Source: Polytrichum commune
Taxonomy: Eukaryota; Streptophyta; Polytrichopsida; Polytrichales; Polytrichaceae
Reading direction: 5' to 3'
Length of the DNA stretch: 64,000 bases
Assembly: GCA_950295325.1 (NCBI GenBank)
Contig: OX485805.1
Location: 44,726,758-44,790,757 of the forward strand
Positions 48,501 through 60,311 of this stretch are shown piece after piece. Numbering within the stretch: position 1 is the stretch's first letter; each line of letters opens with the position of its first letter. A program made the translations under genes and the position numbers. The notes under the pieces were generated by a model, which saw only the letters and a list, made by a program, of their open reading frames with translations, was not told the origin of the DNA and made no database searches.

Positions 48501-51500
48501 TAAATAGCACTGTTGAAATTAGCTCTTGAACAAAACGCATTGATTTGCCTGTGGCCTTTGATTCCACCTGCATTGAGTCATACCCTTCCAACTTAATCAA
48601 ATATGAAGCAAAATAGAAGGATAGGGTATTCATTTGCAATGTACAGCAGGCACCAAGAAGATGGTCAGGTAGGAACACTCAAATACACAAGCCATGAGAA
48701 AAAGTGGTAATAATAATGTCTAAAGTCTTTGAGACTACATTAGATTGGTAACTTGAGAGGTCAACCTGGACATTCAAAATGCCATTATATCATCAGAGCT
48801 TCACCCTGGACTTTAATTAAGAACTTCTTTTGCCTTGAGACTTCAGCATTTCAAAATCCCTTACAAATAAAGATACAAGTAAGAAAGAAGTTACCATGAC
48901 AACATGTAAGGGTTGTTGCTCAGTAATCCCAGGAGGAGCAAGTGCTTCATCAGAATCACCTTCTATTCGCTGCTTCAGCCCTTGAAGCTAATCCCACAAC
49001 CCAAGCCGAAACACTCATTAGCAAAAATTCAATTTTTATTTAACTACAGGTGCTATTTCAAAACTTCATTGAAGTACAGGCTAAGACCTTACAACCTTGA
49101 TAGGAAACTGAAATCATCCAAGAAGTTGAAAGATGAGCAATAACCATCATATCTACACCAGTGACCAGACTTCAATATGCTAAGATTCTGGTTGATTCAT
49201 ATAAGGGCTTCTGACAAGAATGATGCAGATTCTGTTTCTACAGTCCGTTCTACAGGCAAAAATAAGGATTTTGTGGCACACAAGTTCAAGTTCCAAAGAA
49301 AATAAGTATTTCAATATATTGGGGATCATCATAGAAATTCTCAATTACAGGATATACAAACAGGACTTAGCAGCAAAATCATGCTGATTGAATAACCATT
49401 TCCAGCCAATTCAGCTTCCTTAAAACATCAACTTTTTCAGTTTAGACTAGATCATATCCCTTGAACAAAACCATACACTTCACAACAGGGATTGTACAGC
49501 CTATTATTCAATATCAGAATCATAACTTCCATCGAAGGATAAAAACAATTTCAATAATGCAAAAACCTTGCCAGTTGAATCTATGTCAGACAGACAGTAA
49601 TGAAGGTTAACTGCGTATCTTGGGGGTAACAGGCTAAATCAGCTACCTTGTAAACGTGTGCAGATCAAAGGAGGACTTCGATATAGGAAGATAGACCCAT
49701 CCACCATAGAAACATTCCCCAATCCCCCATGCATACTAGCATGCTTTGACAAAACAGGAGGACAATTAAAGAGCTGGCAAATCATACAGCCTAACTAGAA
49801 ACTATAGTAAGTGATACAAAGAGACAGCACAATAAATTCATGAGTAAAACACACTACGCATAAATACATGTATTTATCATTTGGTAGTCATATCAAGTTA
49901 CTGGAGCACAACAAAGTGAGGAATTTCAGAAGGATGTTCAATCTCATTACAGGCCAAAAATTTCAAATCTGTGTACTTTCACATTATATATACTTGTAAG
50001 TATCATGTTTTAGACAACCCTGGAAAGAAAATTTGATTTAAAGCTTTCACATCATAAAACAGAAATTAAATACCTTTTGTCGAGTGATTTCATTTTTATT
50101 ATTGAATAGTGAAGCAGAATTAGGCAGTGACAAAGAATCCATAAATTAGATCATGGGGTTTGAAATTAGGAGGATCCTTAACAAATTGTCAGATAAATAC
50201 CAAGGAGTGAAAAAACGTACACAAATTATCAAGATGCAGCCGCATCCATTCATATGACATTCGAAGAGCACAGTGAGGTACGACCTGTAAATGGGGAAAT
50301 CTTTAAAGCTATCGAAAGAGAGAACCCGCTAAACACAATTTTAATTCTTCATGTACAAAAAAATTGAATGTTTTCTGAACAATGTATAGGCATTTCCTTA
50401 AGATAAAATTTTCTTCAACCACCTTCTGTTCCTTTCAAACTTACTTTTGTGTTTCAGAAATGAATGAATTCAAAGAATATTTAACTCCATATGTATCTCC
50501 TTAAGATTAAAGCCCTTCAACATCTTCAATTCCTTCCATACTTATTCACTTTTGTGTTTTCAAAATAGGTTTGGAGGAATGTTGAAATTTCACATAGAGT
50601 TGATATCCTCCAAACCCCCCCCCCCCCCGACGGAGCATGGAACGTCGGGACAACAGAAGGAAATTGAGAATCTTGACAAAGAGGTGTAACAATTTATCGT
50701 TAAATGATACAGGAAATAACAGATAGCAGTTACTGAAACTGCACGTAATAGAGAAAACTGCCCAAAGCCAAAGAGGCTGCACGCATATTCAACTCGAGGT
50801 GAATTCTGGAAATGATGCAGTCCAAGTCTCTGTAACAATGGCTCAGCAACAATGCTTCAGAAACAATCAAACTGATTGCCGACAAGTACTGCATTAGTAC
50901 TTAATGTGCTGGCTAATCAGTTGATTGAAATACTCAATTTAAACAGTCAGTAGATCACCAAAGCTTGTGGATAATCTGGTCTGTCCCCAACCATTCATTA
51001 CTTGGTTTGCTGGTCAGTGCAGCCATTGAAGGCAAAACATACAAGACAATATCCACTTAAAGATTCCTCTGTGAATGTCAATGCGTACCAGTCGTGGTAG
51101 TCCAGAGGCCCGACTCTTGTTCTCGTCTGGCAGATACTCCGCAATTGCATTTGTAGCCAAGAGTGCCCGCAGATACAGAACTACAGCCGCACCATTCACT
51201 GCATACTCCCTTTTCTCAAATCTCTCGAGCACAGCCTGAGGCCTGCCAGAGTAGCAAGTTCAGCATCGTTACATTCTCCATTTGAAGAGAAAATACTCAT
51301 AGTCATCTTCAAATTGAAACCCAGCAGCAGCTGGCTTACATGTGTGCTTCCCAAGACAAATCCCACACGGTTGACATACCAACCTGACTTTTCGAGACAA
51401 GGTGGGATCAGATTTTATTTTACATCGCATGTAAGGCATCATTCCATAAATTACAGTGGACACCATATCATCTGATAGTGGTATCATCCGAGTTCAGAGC

Positions 51501-52644
51501 ACACAACAGACAGTATTCGCACATCGTCCAAGACCGTTCGAATGAGAAAACGCTTATCCGCTCAAAGTGCTACTAATGCTATACCTGAAAAGTTATCTGC
51601 ATTCTTTATTTTTATTTTTTTAAATTCAATCCAGTCTGCACATTAGGGACGCCACAGAAACCCTCAAACCCAAATGACACTCGAGAAATGGTGGCCATGA
51701 ATGTGCAGGTGAACTTTTCTACATTGTATGAATCAGTTATTTTTAAAAAAACTGGACCAGAAATTCTCGTTCTCCTCGTGCAAAAATTCAGTTCGCATCA
51801 TCCACAAGATGAAGAGCTTCCCGATTTTGTTGCGCAGAAGTAGTAGGTGAGAGGCAAAGTGAGAGAACCTTTGCTTGAATAACTCGGCAAGCAGGGCAGC
51901 CTGCTTAGTCGCATCTTGTGGCTGAGAATCTGCTTCAGCTAGCAACTGTTCCAACTTCCTTCTCTGCTGCCAAGCAGGCCAGCTCCTTATGAAGGCTACT
52001 AAAGGATTCTGCAAAATTCTCTCCCAGAGCATTGTGGGCACCGCCATAACATCAAAGGAGGTTGAGGTTGACGTTTCCTTTCCAGGTTCTTCTTGACTCC
52101 CCGCATTCCGAAGAGGAGCATCATCAACATGGCTGGAGGAGACAGAGATATCAGCATGGCCGACAGCTCCATTACCACCATCAATTACTCCTGACGTCGT
52201 CCCCCCCACACGCTCAACAACAATTGCACCATCCTCTCTCTTCTTCTCCCCGCTCTTAGAAACATCACCAACATCCTCCTTCTCACTCTGACGATGATCA
52301 TCATCATCATCACTACACCCCTGTTGCTGTTCTCCTCCTCCAACTGCAAAAATCTTCCTCCCAAACCACCTCCCACATCCCTCATCATCCCTCAACCCCG
52401 GAGCATATAATTTCCTTTTACTACTACTAAAAACCAATTCCCTGTTCGCGGCACCAGAGAATCCTCCATGCCGCGCTCCGCTGCATCTACTAATTTGAAA
52501 ACGCTTACAATTACTACCCCCTCCACTGTACAGAAGCAGCAATTGCACCCTACACGACGCAACGCGCCCCTCGTAAGACCCTGAAACCCTAAGCCCCGGG
52601 CGGGGGCAAGGCGCACCCTGGATTGCGCACATCAGGGTGTCCAT
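42586..52644 (-). CDS. FTSH11: FtsH-type ATP-dependent zinc metalloprotease, FTSH11-like, 17 exons
   Basis: Membrane AAA protease for protein quality control in plastids and/or mitochondria. Exons (5' to 3'): 52644-51869, 51242-51089, 48987-48895, 48567-48479, 48327-48201, 47483-47364, 47173-47123, 46403-46342, 45645-45588, 45444-45319, 45106-45026, 44804-44675, 44293-44145, 43756-43475, 43274-43176, 43044-42991, 42738-42586. Total 2604 bases, 867 residues, every junction GT-AG and in phase, no internal stop. Order: long low-complexity N-terminus (transit peptide likely), [21 protein letters not shown], one membrane segment at about 356-376, Walker A GPPGTGKT (459-466), Walker B IVFIDE (514-519), Arg fingers R575 and R578 in RPGRFDR, zinc site HESGH (677-681) with D755 as probable third ligand. 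[16 protein letters not shown] and the N-terminal block match Arabidopsis FTSH11 (806 residues, from memory) better than FTSH4. The gene appears functional. Confidence 0.95.
46493..46803. repeat. Long inverted repeat in intron 7 of the FtsH gene
   Basis: Arms 46516-46577 and 46711-46774 are complementary over about 62 bases (about 56 matches, one 2-base gap); the first 38 positions differ at one base only. A 133-base loop separates them. Both outer sides carry the same direct repeat, ACATCCTTCTCACAAAC (about 46493-46513 and 46782-46803). The whole lies within the intron 46404-47122. Confidence 0.9.
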
Positions 52645-52912
52645 CGGTTCGTCTAGAGCTGCCGCGAACTAATCATCATAGAAGCACCGATGAGAGCGCG
52701 AGATTGCAAAGCGGGGCATCGAAGAGGAGACGAATTGTTAGGTTATTAGGGTTGGGTTGGGAATGCGGATGGTGTTTGAATGTTCCGGACGAAAGAAGAG
52801 GTGGGGAGAGATGCATTTGGTGCAGAATCAGTGAGCGTCGCAAGCCCCATTCATCCTGCGCCCTTTTCACACTAGAAAACTTGGGCCCCTACCTTTTATT
52901 GAGACTGGGAAT
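52645..52912 (-). promoter_or_regulatory. FtsH gene 5' UTR and proximal promoter region
   Basis: A 268-base stretch between the start codon and the left end of a TIR element. It is GC-richer than the region beyond. I see no clear TATA box for the minus strand, common for housekeeping organelle-protein genes. Confidence 0.35.
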
Positions 52913-53477
52913 CTGAGGGGCTGCTTACACCATGGACCATGAAGTCGTCCCAAGGCTCTATAAAATCTGTGATTGGCTGCCGAACTTATCCGGGACCACT
53001 TCGGTTTACACCAAGGAAAAAAATGTCAAAGTGACCATGGAGTTCGAGGTTCCCAAAAGACATATTTTAAGACTTATATTATCCACTGACATGGTCCAAT
53101 GGGTTTTGCAGTGGGAGAGGCAAAGGAGGTGCTCTAGTAAAAAAAGACAAGGATCCATGGCAGAGAAATGTTATTATAATGACTTTTTTTGGGAATAGAA
53201 GATGAAGACAAAAGAAGACAAAAGAATGGTCAAACTCAAATTTTTCATTTTCTTTCTTTTTGGACATATAGTTAAAAAAAATCAGCACATTCACTTCTTT
53301 ATGCATGGTCATTCCTCTTGATCCACACTCGGTTTACACCTAATGAGGGGCCCAAAGGCTTTGTAAAGTGATTTTTTAAGAAATCATACCATGAAAGTTG
53401 GACCGTCGAGTCAGACCATGGAAATGGGCATCTTTCATGGTCCGACTTCATGGTCCATGATGTAAACCAACCCTCAG
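52913..53477. mobile_element. MITE-like TIR element upstream of the FtsH gene
   Basis: Left end 52913-52947 and right end about 53443-53477 are inverted copies: CTGAGGG, then TTACA, then CATGGACCATGAAGTCG, about 30 of 35 positions matching. The 565-base body holds internal direct repeats (CGGTTTACACC at about 53002 and 53327; CCCAA-GGCT-TAAA). No coding frame and no clear target-site duplication are seen. Confidence 0.7.
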
Positions 53478-53518
53478 TGAGTCTTGGATAGCTTCAATGA
53501 GGCTAACAAATAGTGGTT

Positions 53519-53816
53519 GGGGCTAGAGCTCGTGCCAAACTCCATGGGCCCCGCTTTGCCGAGCCATGATCCCATCATATATTTAGGAACTTTCAAGGGG
53601 GTTTAGTGTCATGGCTAGGGCGTGCTCATCTTTCAACATCTATCATGCTTAATTTTGTTCAAATATCTTTGAATACTTGTAGAAACTTAAGTCTTTTGCT
53701 CATTTATGCTCAATTAGGTTGAAGATGTTTGATTGAACTAATCAAGCCTAATTAAGTGCAAGTACCTAATTACCAAAGTAATTAGGCTCGTGAGGTTTGG
53801 CATGAGCTCTAGCCCT
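53519..53816. mobile_element. Second MITE-like TIR element
   Basis: GGGCTAGAGCTCGTGCCAAAC at 53519 is mirrored by an inverted copy ending at 53816 (about 20 of 22 matching). The body (about 298 bases) is AT-rich and non-coding. Confidence 0.65.
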
Positions 53817-53928
53817 AGTCACAAAACATTAATTTGAACTCACCTTGCTATAACTAAGAGTAAAGTAAAACAACCATTTTACTGCCAGTTTTAGATGATA
53901 AAAACTATACTAAATAGTCTTATTCTAT

Positions 53929-54199
53929 GGGCCACAATAATTTTCCAATGCCCATGCTAATTCTCATTATGAGAATTAATGCGGGCCACATAAATTATTT
54001 TTTCTATAAATTTTGTGATGTTTTTGTCTCATAACTAATATTCAATGTGTTGGTTGGAAATCTTCATGAAGTTTATGGGCAAGACCCAAGGTCTTGGATC
54101 CACATTCATTCCACCTTGACTAAAAAATTAGTGCATGGCTCAAGTTAATTATTTTCATGCTAATTTTCCACCCACGCTAATAGGACTATTTAGTGTACA
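53929..54199 (+). repeat. Dispersed repeat family C, copy 2
   Basis: Same family and orientation as 11757-12075: AATATTCAATGTGTTGGTTG is shared exactly, followed by TCTTCATGAAG and the block ending in a TAGGAC-TTTA sequence. Confidence 0.65.
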
Positions 54200-54242
54200 T
54201 AGTAACTAATGTTGGATCAATGTATAGGTGAGGGTTATTTGT

Positions 54243-54375
54243 CACGTGACCAAGGGTTGTGTGAAGAAATGATTTCATTCTTCTCATGGTCATGGCTTTG
54301 GACCACCAACCATGACCAAAGAAATTTTAAATCGTTTCTTCCCACAACCATGGTCACAAGACATAGTGTAAAGCA
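54243..54375. mobile_element. Fold-back element with nested inverted repeats
   Basis: The outer arms (about 54249-54285 and 54332-54367) share TGACCA-GGTTGTG-GAAGAAA-GATTT when one is complemented, about 30 of 36 matching. An inner stem, TGGTCATGG / CCATGACCA, nests between them. The unit of about 130 bases can fold almost end to end. Confidence 0.65.
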
Positions 54376-57130
54376 GACTTAGACCAAGACACATTGTTTT
54401 TAATCAAAATTTAAATTGCATATTCTACGAAAACGGATTTCATTGAAGGTACATGCTTTTATGCGTGTATTGTCTTCATTAACTTTCTATGACATGGTCA
54501 CCTTCATTTTATGCTTAGTAAATTCATTTGAATTTTTCTTCCTGCAACATCCAAGTGACCACCAACACATGATCCATTTCTAGACCTGTAGGGTTAAATG
54601 TCATTCTCTCATTCATTTTTTTGACATGGTCAATCTTAATTTTGATGGCCTTGCGTAAAGCAACATGGTACAACCACTCGTTTCTCAACCACCAAGGGAA
54701 TGTTGGACACGATGGTCACAATCTATGATCACTACAGTTCTGTAACATGACCTAAGGAAAACTATGTAGCAACCATTGAGTGAGCCGGTTTCACCCATGG
54801 ACAATATCTAATGTACTTCAATAAGACATGATTAGACACATCATTTGAAATTTTGTAAAAAAACTTCGGTATATGAGTTTTTTGAATGTGTGGTTCAACC
54901 CAAGAAACTTATGGTGAAATACCTTTGAACATGGTTAATGAAAACTTGACAACTTACCTCATGTGACGCAAGGAGAAATCGAAGAAACACCGTTGCAAGT
55001 TTAAATGACCAAAAGCCCATTTCCACCCAATGGCTAATATGTAACCAAACTTAGAACTTTGTAAACAATCTATTGAAATACACGACATTTTTCAAATGCG
55101 AAGAATGTGCTTGAACGTGTTGTTCATCCCCCATAGAAGCTTGGAATGAGTTTTGGATAAGTAGATTGAATGGGGTTAACAAATATTGGACACCTTGCCT
55201 CACAAAAACTAAGGAGAAAGTGAAGGCTTGCGGTCATACGTGGCTAGTATTTGGGTCTAGTCAAATCATGTCATTTCATCTCGTACTTGATAGATGCTAC
55301 CCTTGGTCATTTCATATATGTACTCTCGGTTACCCAATAATTTTGGAGGTGCATCCTCCAAGTTCTCATTACATCAATCATTGCTAGTGTTCTTCCCCAT
55401 ACAAATAGGTTGCAAAAGGATTCCACATCCAAATTGTTATTCAATATAAATGCAAATTGGAACAAAAATGTACTTTATTCTTGAGGTGGGAGCGGCCTAC
55501 ACGGTGTCCTAGGGGGTTGAAAAATCCTCAAAATCCAAGCCAAAACACATTGTAATATATATATATAGAGAGAGAGAGATGTGTTTGTACTTATGTATGT
55601 GTATGTATAGCATATGCTTATCATCCAATTCAAGAGATTGTGTTGGCGTTGGGACTACACTTGATTATCCCAATTTAGTGTATATACTATTCGGAGTTAC
55701 AAAGTGCTATATTTATTTAGCGAGGATGTAATATTTTACCAAGCAGAGTCATTTATGTTCTACAATGTCCGAATAACTTATTGAATTTTCATTTGTAAAA
55801 ATTGAACTCGTGAGTAAGATGTCATTGCATCGTGTAACTCTAAATAGTAACATGCACTAATTGGGGCAATCGTTGTAGACCAAAAGTCTGCAAAAAAAAA
55901 AAACGTTCTATTGCGTGCATTGGATTGTGTCTCGTGAAGTGAGAATCATCACTTTCATAACCAATGCCTTAGCCGAATTGTTCTATTTGTAGTGACTTTG
56001 AGGTTAGAAGTTTGTGAATGATTCAAAAAATCAATGTCCTCTCTATTATCAATATTTTGTGCCCAATCGCATAGGCACCTAATTAAGGTAGTACATAGTT
56101 TGTAGGTGATGTATGAACAAGAGATTAAGACTTTTTGCTAGATGCAAACCTAGATGAGACAATGTTGTGAGGTCATGTATTCATATTTATCAAATTTTAT
56201 TCAACTTCATTGTGTTTAATTCTTAGCCTCCAATAATTTGAGCATTTTTTTGAAAGTTAAATTGTTATTGTATTCGTACTTGTGTAGCTTAAGAGCCAAG
56301 TCTTTATCAACATAGTAAAAGATAACATAGATCATATCAATAGAGAATGGAATGAAACAAGAATATTATGCAATAAAGTATCAATGTTTGAATTACCAAG
56401 GGGAGACTCCTTTGTAGACAAGTATATACCACTTGACACAAATGGGTGTTTGTGATTGGGGGGGGGGGTACGAGGTAATGTATATATTCATAAAATGTAA
56501 TTTTTAATAGTAAGAGGGTTTAATTGGAATATATGTGATATATCATAATGCTTGATTTTGTATACTTTGGATTTTAAACTTAGAAAAAAAATTCAAACGT
56601 TTAACGAGACCCTATCTTTAACCATATCACAATTTCTAGTGGAATTTTGAACACCCCCCCCCCCTTCGGGTTGAATGTATTGAAAGAAAGATGGAAGATG
56701 GCTTTTATGTTGCCACAAGTATGAATAGAGAGAGAGAGAGAGGCTTCATCTTTGATCATAACCACACAACTCATATGCAAACTTGTAAAAGGTTTTTACA
56801 TGAAGCATGATGTTTAGGGATATGCGTTACTACATCGTGTCAAAGGTGGTCCTCTTTTGGTAGCCAAGGAACAGGAGCCTCAAGGAAGAAGGGAGGGGGG
56901 GGGGTTCACTGGTGGGTCTTGGGCCAAGGGCTACATAAACCTACACACCTTGATTTCTAAGTGTCTCAAAGGCCCTATACGAGCCTTTCCATGGATAAAA
57001 ACTTGTGTTTGAGCTACACACCTCAAATCACGTGTATTTATTTCCTAGGAGAAGCATGGTAGTTGGGGGAAAAAAGTAAAAGTAAAACCCATCTACCTTA
57101 CAAGTTGTATGTTGAACTTGCTAAACATTT
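54376..57130. other. Gene-free spacer
   Basis: It holds (AT)n(AG)n at about 55554-55579, a (GA)n run at 56727-56742, an 11-base G run (56458-56468), an 11-base C run (56654-56664) and a 10-base G run (56895-56904). No gene is seen. Confidence 0.45.
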
Positions 57131-57156
57131 ATGAACTAGATGACCAACAATAGAGG

Positions 57157-58150
57157 AGTAAATGACTCGCTACTTTTGCAACTTATCATCCACCTACTTG
57201 AGTTGGACATCAATCATAACCAATCATCCCACGAACAAAAAGATGCAAAACATGGATGACATTACATTCTAATGGATGAAACAATGTGATGAGTTTTGAT
57301 AACCCTTATGCTTTTGGACAAGTGATCGGTAATGGGTTCATAGCAAGTTCAATGTTTTGTTTTGCATTGTGTCTCCAAACCCCAAACCGGGAGAATTTGG
57401 TACCTCCAAGTGGGGAAAACCCTACCGCACAATAGTGGGGGCCACAACACAACTACACACACAACGACAACCAATGAGAGGAGATTGAACCTCATGGCTC
57501 CCGCAACTCATCATCCACCTACTTGCATTAGTTATCAATCATAACCCATCAACTTATGAATAAAAAATTCAAAAACATGGATGATATCACATTTCCATGG
57601 ATGAAACAATGTGATGAGTTATGACAACCATTTTGCTCTTGGGTGAGCAATCGGTAATGGGTTTAAAGCAAGTTCAATGTTCCGAGTCAACACCGTTTCT
57701 CCAAAACCCAAACTGGGAAAGCTTAGTACCTCCAAGTGGGGAAAGCCCTACTAATGCCCTTTACCACTTGCTTTTAGCATGGCCTATTTATCTATTTTGT
57801 TTTTTTACATGGCCTTCACATCATTGACGCTATCTAGTCATGAGCCTAGTTGGCAAAGGATGGATGTGGCAGGGTTTGAAAGGGAAGGTTTTAAGCCTCG
57901 AGCAGCGATCCTCCCATCGGTACCTAGAGATGAGACATGTATGAAAAATAACCAATGAAAACCTACTAAAAAATCTCTAGAGCAAATTTCTTGTAGGTGC
58001 ACCAGAATAACCGGGTGCCTCCGTTGTAACCGAGAGAGGTTTACCCAGGGTTAAGGAAAGACTTTGGTTATTTGATAAAGCCAAGTGGGGATGGGGCCTT
58101 AAGTTACACCCCATATTAGTAGGGGCCACAACACACAATATACACACAGA
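57157..58150 (+). repeat. Tandem repeat, about 330-base unit, two full copies and a third fragment
   Basis: 57157-57466 and 57490-57752 share TCATCCACCTACTTG, AAAACATGGATGA, GATGAAACAATGTGATGAGTT, CGGTAATGGGTT, AGCAAGTTCAATGTT and TACCTCCAAGTGGGGAAA in order. Copy 1 continues with GGGGCCACAACAC, which recurs at about 58120 after CCAAGTGGGG, marking a third partial unit. Confidence 0.85.
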
Positions 58151-59161
58151 AAGCCTGAAGCTTAGCACAGACAACTCACAGAAGGAGGGTTTTGGGGAAA
58201 GCCACGAAGAGAGAAGGACCTCCCTAGCCCCGACTCAGCATCAGCACTTAAACTCAGCTCAAGTACGACCTTCCGTCCCCCGACGTCGTCATCGTCCGCC
58301 GATATTCTTGGCCCTTCGTCGTCGTCGTCGTCGGAGCCGAGCCGAGCGAAGCCAAGGCAGCTCAACATTCAGCATCAGGGAGGGACAAGTCTCGAAACCC
58401 ACTCACCAATGCAGCTCGCCTTTCAAAACCCCCGCCAACCAACATGTTCCGATGATGCATCTTCGCCATCGATCAATCCACCACCCCGGAACGGCGAACG
58501 GCCTCCTCCTCCTCAATATTTGTATTTTTAGTAAACACCAAAATTTTACAACTCCCCTCTTCTGCGCTTGCCACTACCAAGAAGTTTGCGCTACTACTTA
58601 CTGTGGTCGGTCTGTCGGGGGAGCTTTGGGCACTGACCCGAACAAACCCCCCTGGGGTTTGAACTTTGCGTTTACCTAATTCGTGGAAGGGGCGGAGGGG
58701 GTTTTGATTGCACCGAGGAAGACGACTTCGACGCACTTACTGTCACTCGGTTTGATTTTTTCGGCCATGGCTGGCGGTGGTGGAGTGTTACAAGGAAATG
58801 CGGGCCGATCTGGTTTTGAGAGCCCCGGTTTATCAGCGGGTGGAGGGTTTTGTGTCGTGGAGTAGGGTTTTGGTTTTTGGTTTTGGATCTCTGGAGTGTT
58901 GGCGGGATGGAGTGGTGCAACCGGTGTGACTGTCCGTGGGGAGGAACGGCAGGGAGGTGGCGGAGGACAGTGATGGGATGTATTAGGAGATAGTTTTTTT
59001 GTGATGGTATTGTTAGCTGGTTAGGGTAGAGGAGAGGAGAGGAGGGGAGGAGTGTTTTGGTTTGGTGTTGGTTTTGGTTTGATAGGAAGGGGGAGAGGCT
59101 TATGAGTATGGTGTAGCATAGGATGACAAGGCATACCATAGAACCTGCTATGCTGAACAAA
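58151..59161 (+). promoter_or_regulatory. GC-rich promoter and 5' UTR region of the phytolongin gene
   Basis: Base composition rises sharply, with a (GTC)n trinucleotide run at about 58316-58334 and GA/GGT-rich sequence at 58980-59100 before the ATG. Open frames on both strands here look like by-products of low AT content; a short acidic frame on the minus strand (58366 down to 58162) is the only other candidate. Confidence 0.4.
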
Positions 59162-60311
59162 ATGGCATCGATCACGAACCTCGTATATTATGCATCCGTT
59201 GCGAAGGGCACCACTGTACTGGCAGAACATAAAATTGTGGGAGAAGACCTAGCGGGTTTAGCTGTGGAATGTCTGGAGAAAGTGCCTCCGTTGCACAGCC
59301 GGTTCACTTATACGACCAAGAGACGAATGTTTAACTTTTTAATGGACGATGCGTTTACTTATTGTGCAATTATGGATGAGGCGCTAGGGAAGCGGAAGGC
59401 TTTCGCGTTTTTGGAGCGCGTGAGGGATGAGTTCAAGTTGTTGCTTCGATCTCGTGGATTAGATGGGCATGGGTTGGAAGCGTATGGATTAGTCGACGAC
59501 TTCGCAGGTGTTTTTAAGCATCTGGTGAAGCCACTTGTTGGTGTGCCTCAAAAGGACATCGACCGTTGGGAGGAGATGCAGGATGCTGATGGTAAAGATG
59601 ACACGTTCCTGGATGCGGAAACATCAGACCAAAATCATGCCGATTCGGCAGCGGATCTTTTGTCCCCATTGACATCCTCAAATACATCCAAAGTAGATAA
59701 GAAGTCGACGAAACATCAGGTACGGGGTCAACCTCACAAAGCCCATGGAATCAATGTGAGGCAAGTGGCCAGGAAATACAATCACAAATGCTCTCTTGTG
59801 TCATACAGGTCTCTGATATGCATCCAGTTTAATTTTAGGGTTTATTTTTTTTCAACAAGGGAGGTCAGCCTGCAGCTCCGGCACTTCCTGGATTACAAGT
59901 AAAGGTCTAATACAACATTCTTTCGATGGGATGTGTTCCACTGTCAGTGATAATTACTCACAAGTATGCACAAAAAGGAAAGGAAAGAAAAAAATGCACA
60001 TCTTCACGAGCTGCTAATTCTGGTTCTGAGTATGTATTACCCAGGTCATACAGGTAAAGGAGATCATGATGACAAATAGCGGTAAGGCATTAGATAAATG
60101 TCAAAAACTCGAGGGTGCAGACGGTGAACCTTCATCAGCGGAAACGCATTCCTTGAAGGCTGCGAGCAACAGAGTAAATTGCCGACAAGTGGCCTCTCGC
60201 ATGTGGTGGCGCAATGTGAAGCTCGTGCTGATTTTGGACCTGGCTGTGTGCTGTATACTGTTTGCTATTTGGCTGGGTATCTGTAGGGGCTTCAACTGTG
60301 TAAAAAGTTAA
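59162..60311 (+). CDS. Phytolongin (longin-domain membrane-trafficking protein), two exons
   Basis: Exon 1 is 59162-59719 (donor CAG|GTACGG), exon 2 60045-60311 (acceptor CCCAG; a second in-frame acceptor, CAG, ends at 60053). The protein is about 274 residues (271 with the alternative). Residues 1-110 form a longin domain: TNLVYYASVAKGTTVLAEH, then FTYTTKRRMFNFLMDDAFTYCAIMDE, then AFLERVRDEFKLLL. The C-terminus has one membrane anchor, VKLVLILDLAVCCILFAIW, after RMWWRN and before a short CRGFNCVKS tail. There is no SNARE helix: the middle is polar linker. This build is that of plant phytolongins, which share the longin fold with VAMP7 proteins and act in the secretory pathway. I chose the ATG at 59162 because MASITNLVYY matches the family start; ATGs at 59123 and 59150 are in frame. 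Confidence 0.85.

Noticed and set aside
51733-51868. Extension of FtsH exon 1 past the donor ([18 protein letters not shown])
   Set aside because: Splicing at 51869/51868 to the acceptor before 51242 restores the conserved family sequence ([15 protein letters not shown]); the extension is intron.
58308-58679. Plus-strand frame in the GC-rich upstream region
   Set aside because: It does not begin with ATG, and starts in a trinucleotide repeat. Composition alone keeps it open.
58672-59175. Minus-strand frame of 167 codons upstream of the phytolongin gene
   Set aside because: Proline/histidine/serine-rich shadow of a GGT/GA-rich leader. It overlaps the true start codon and shows no domain.
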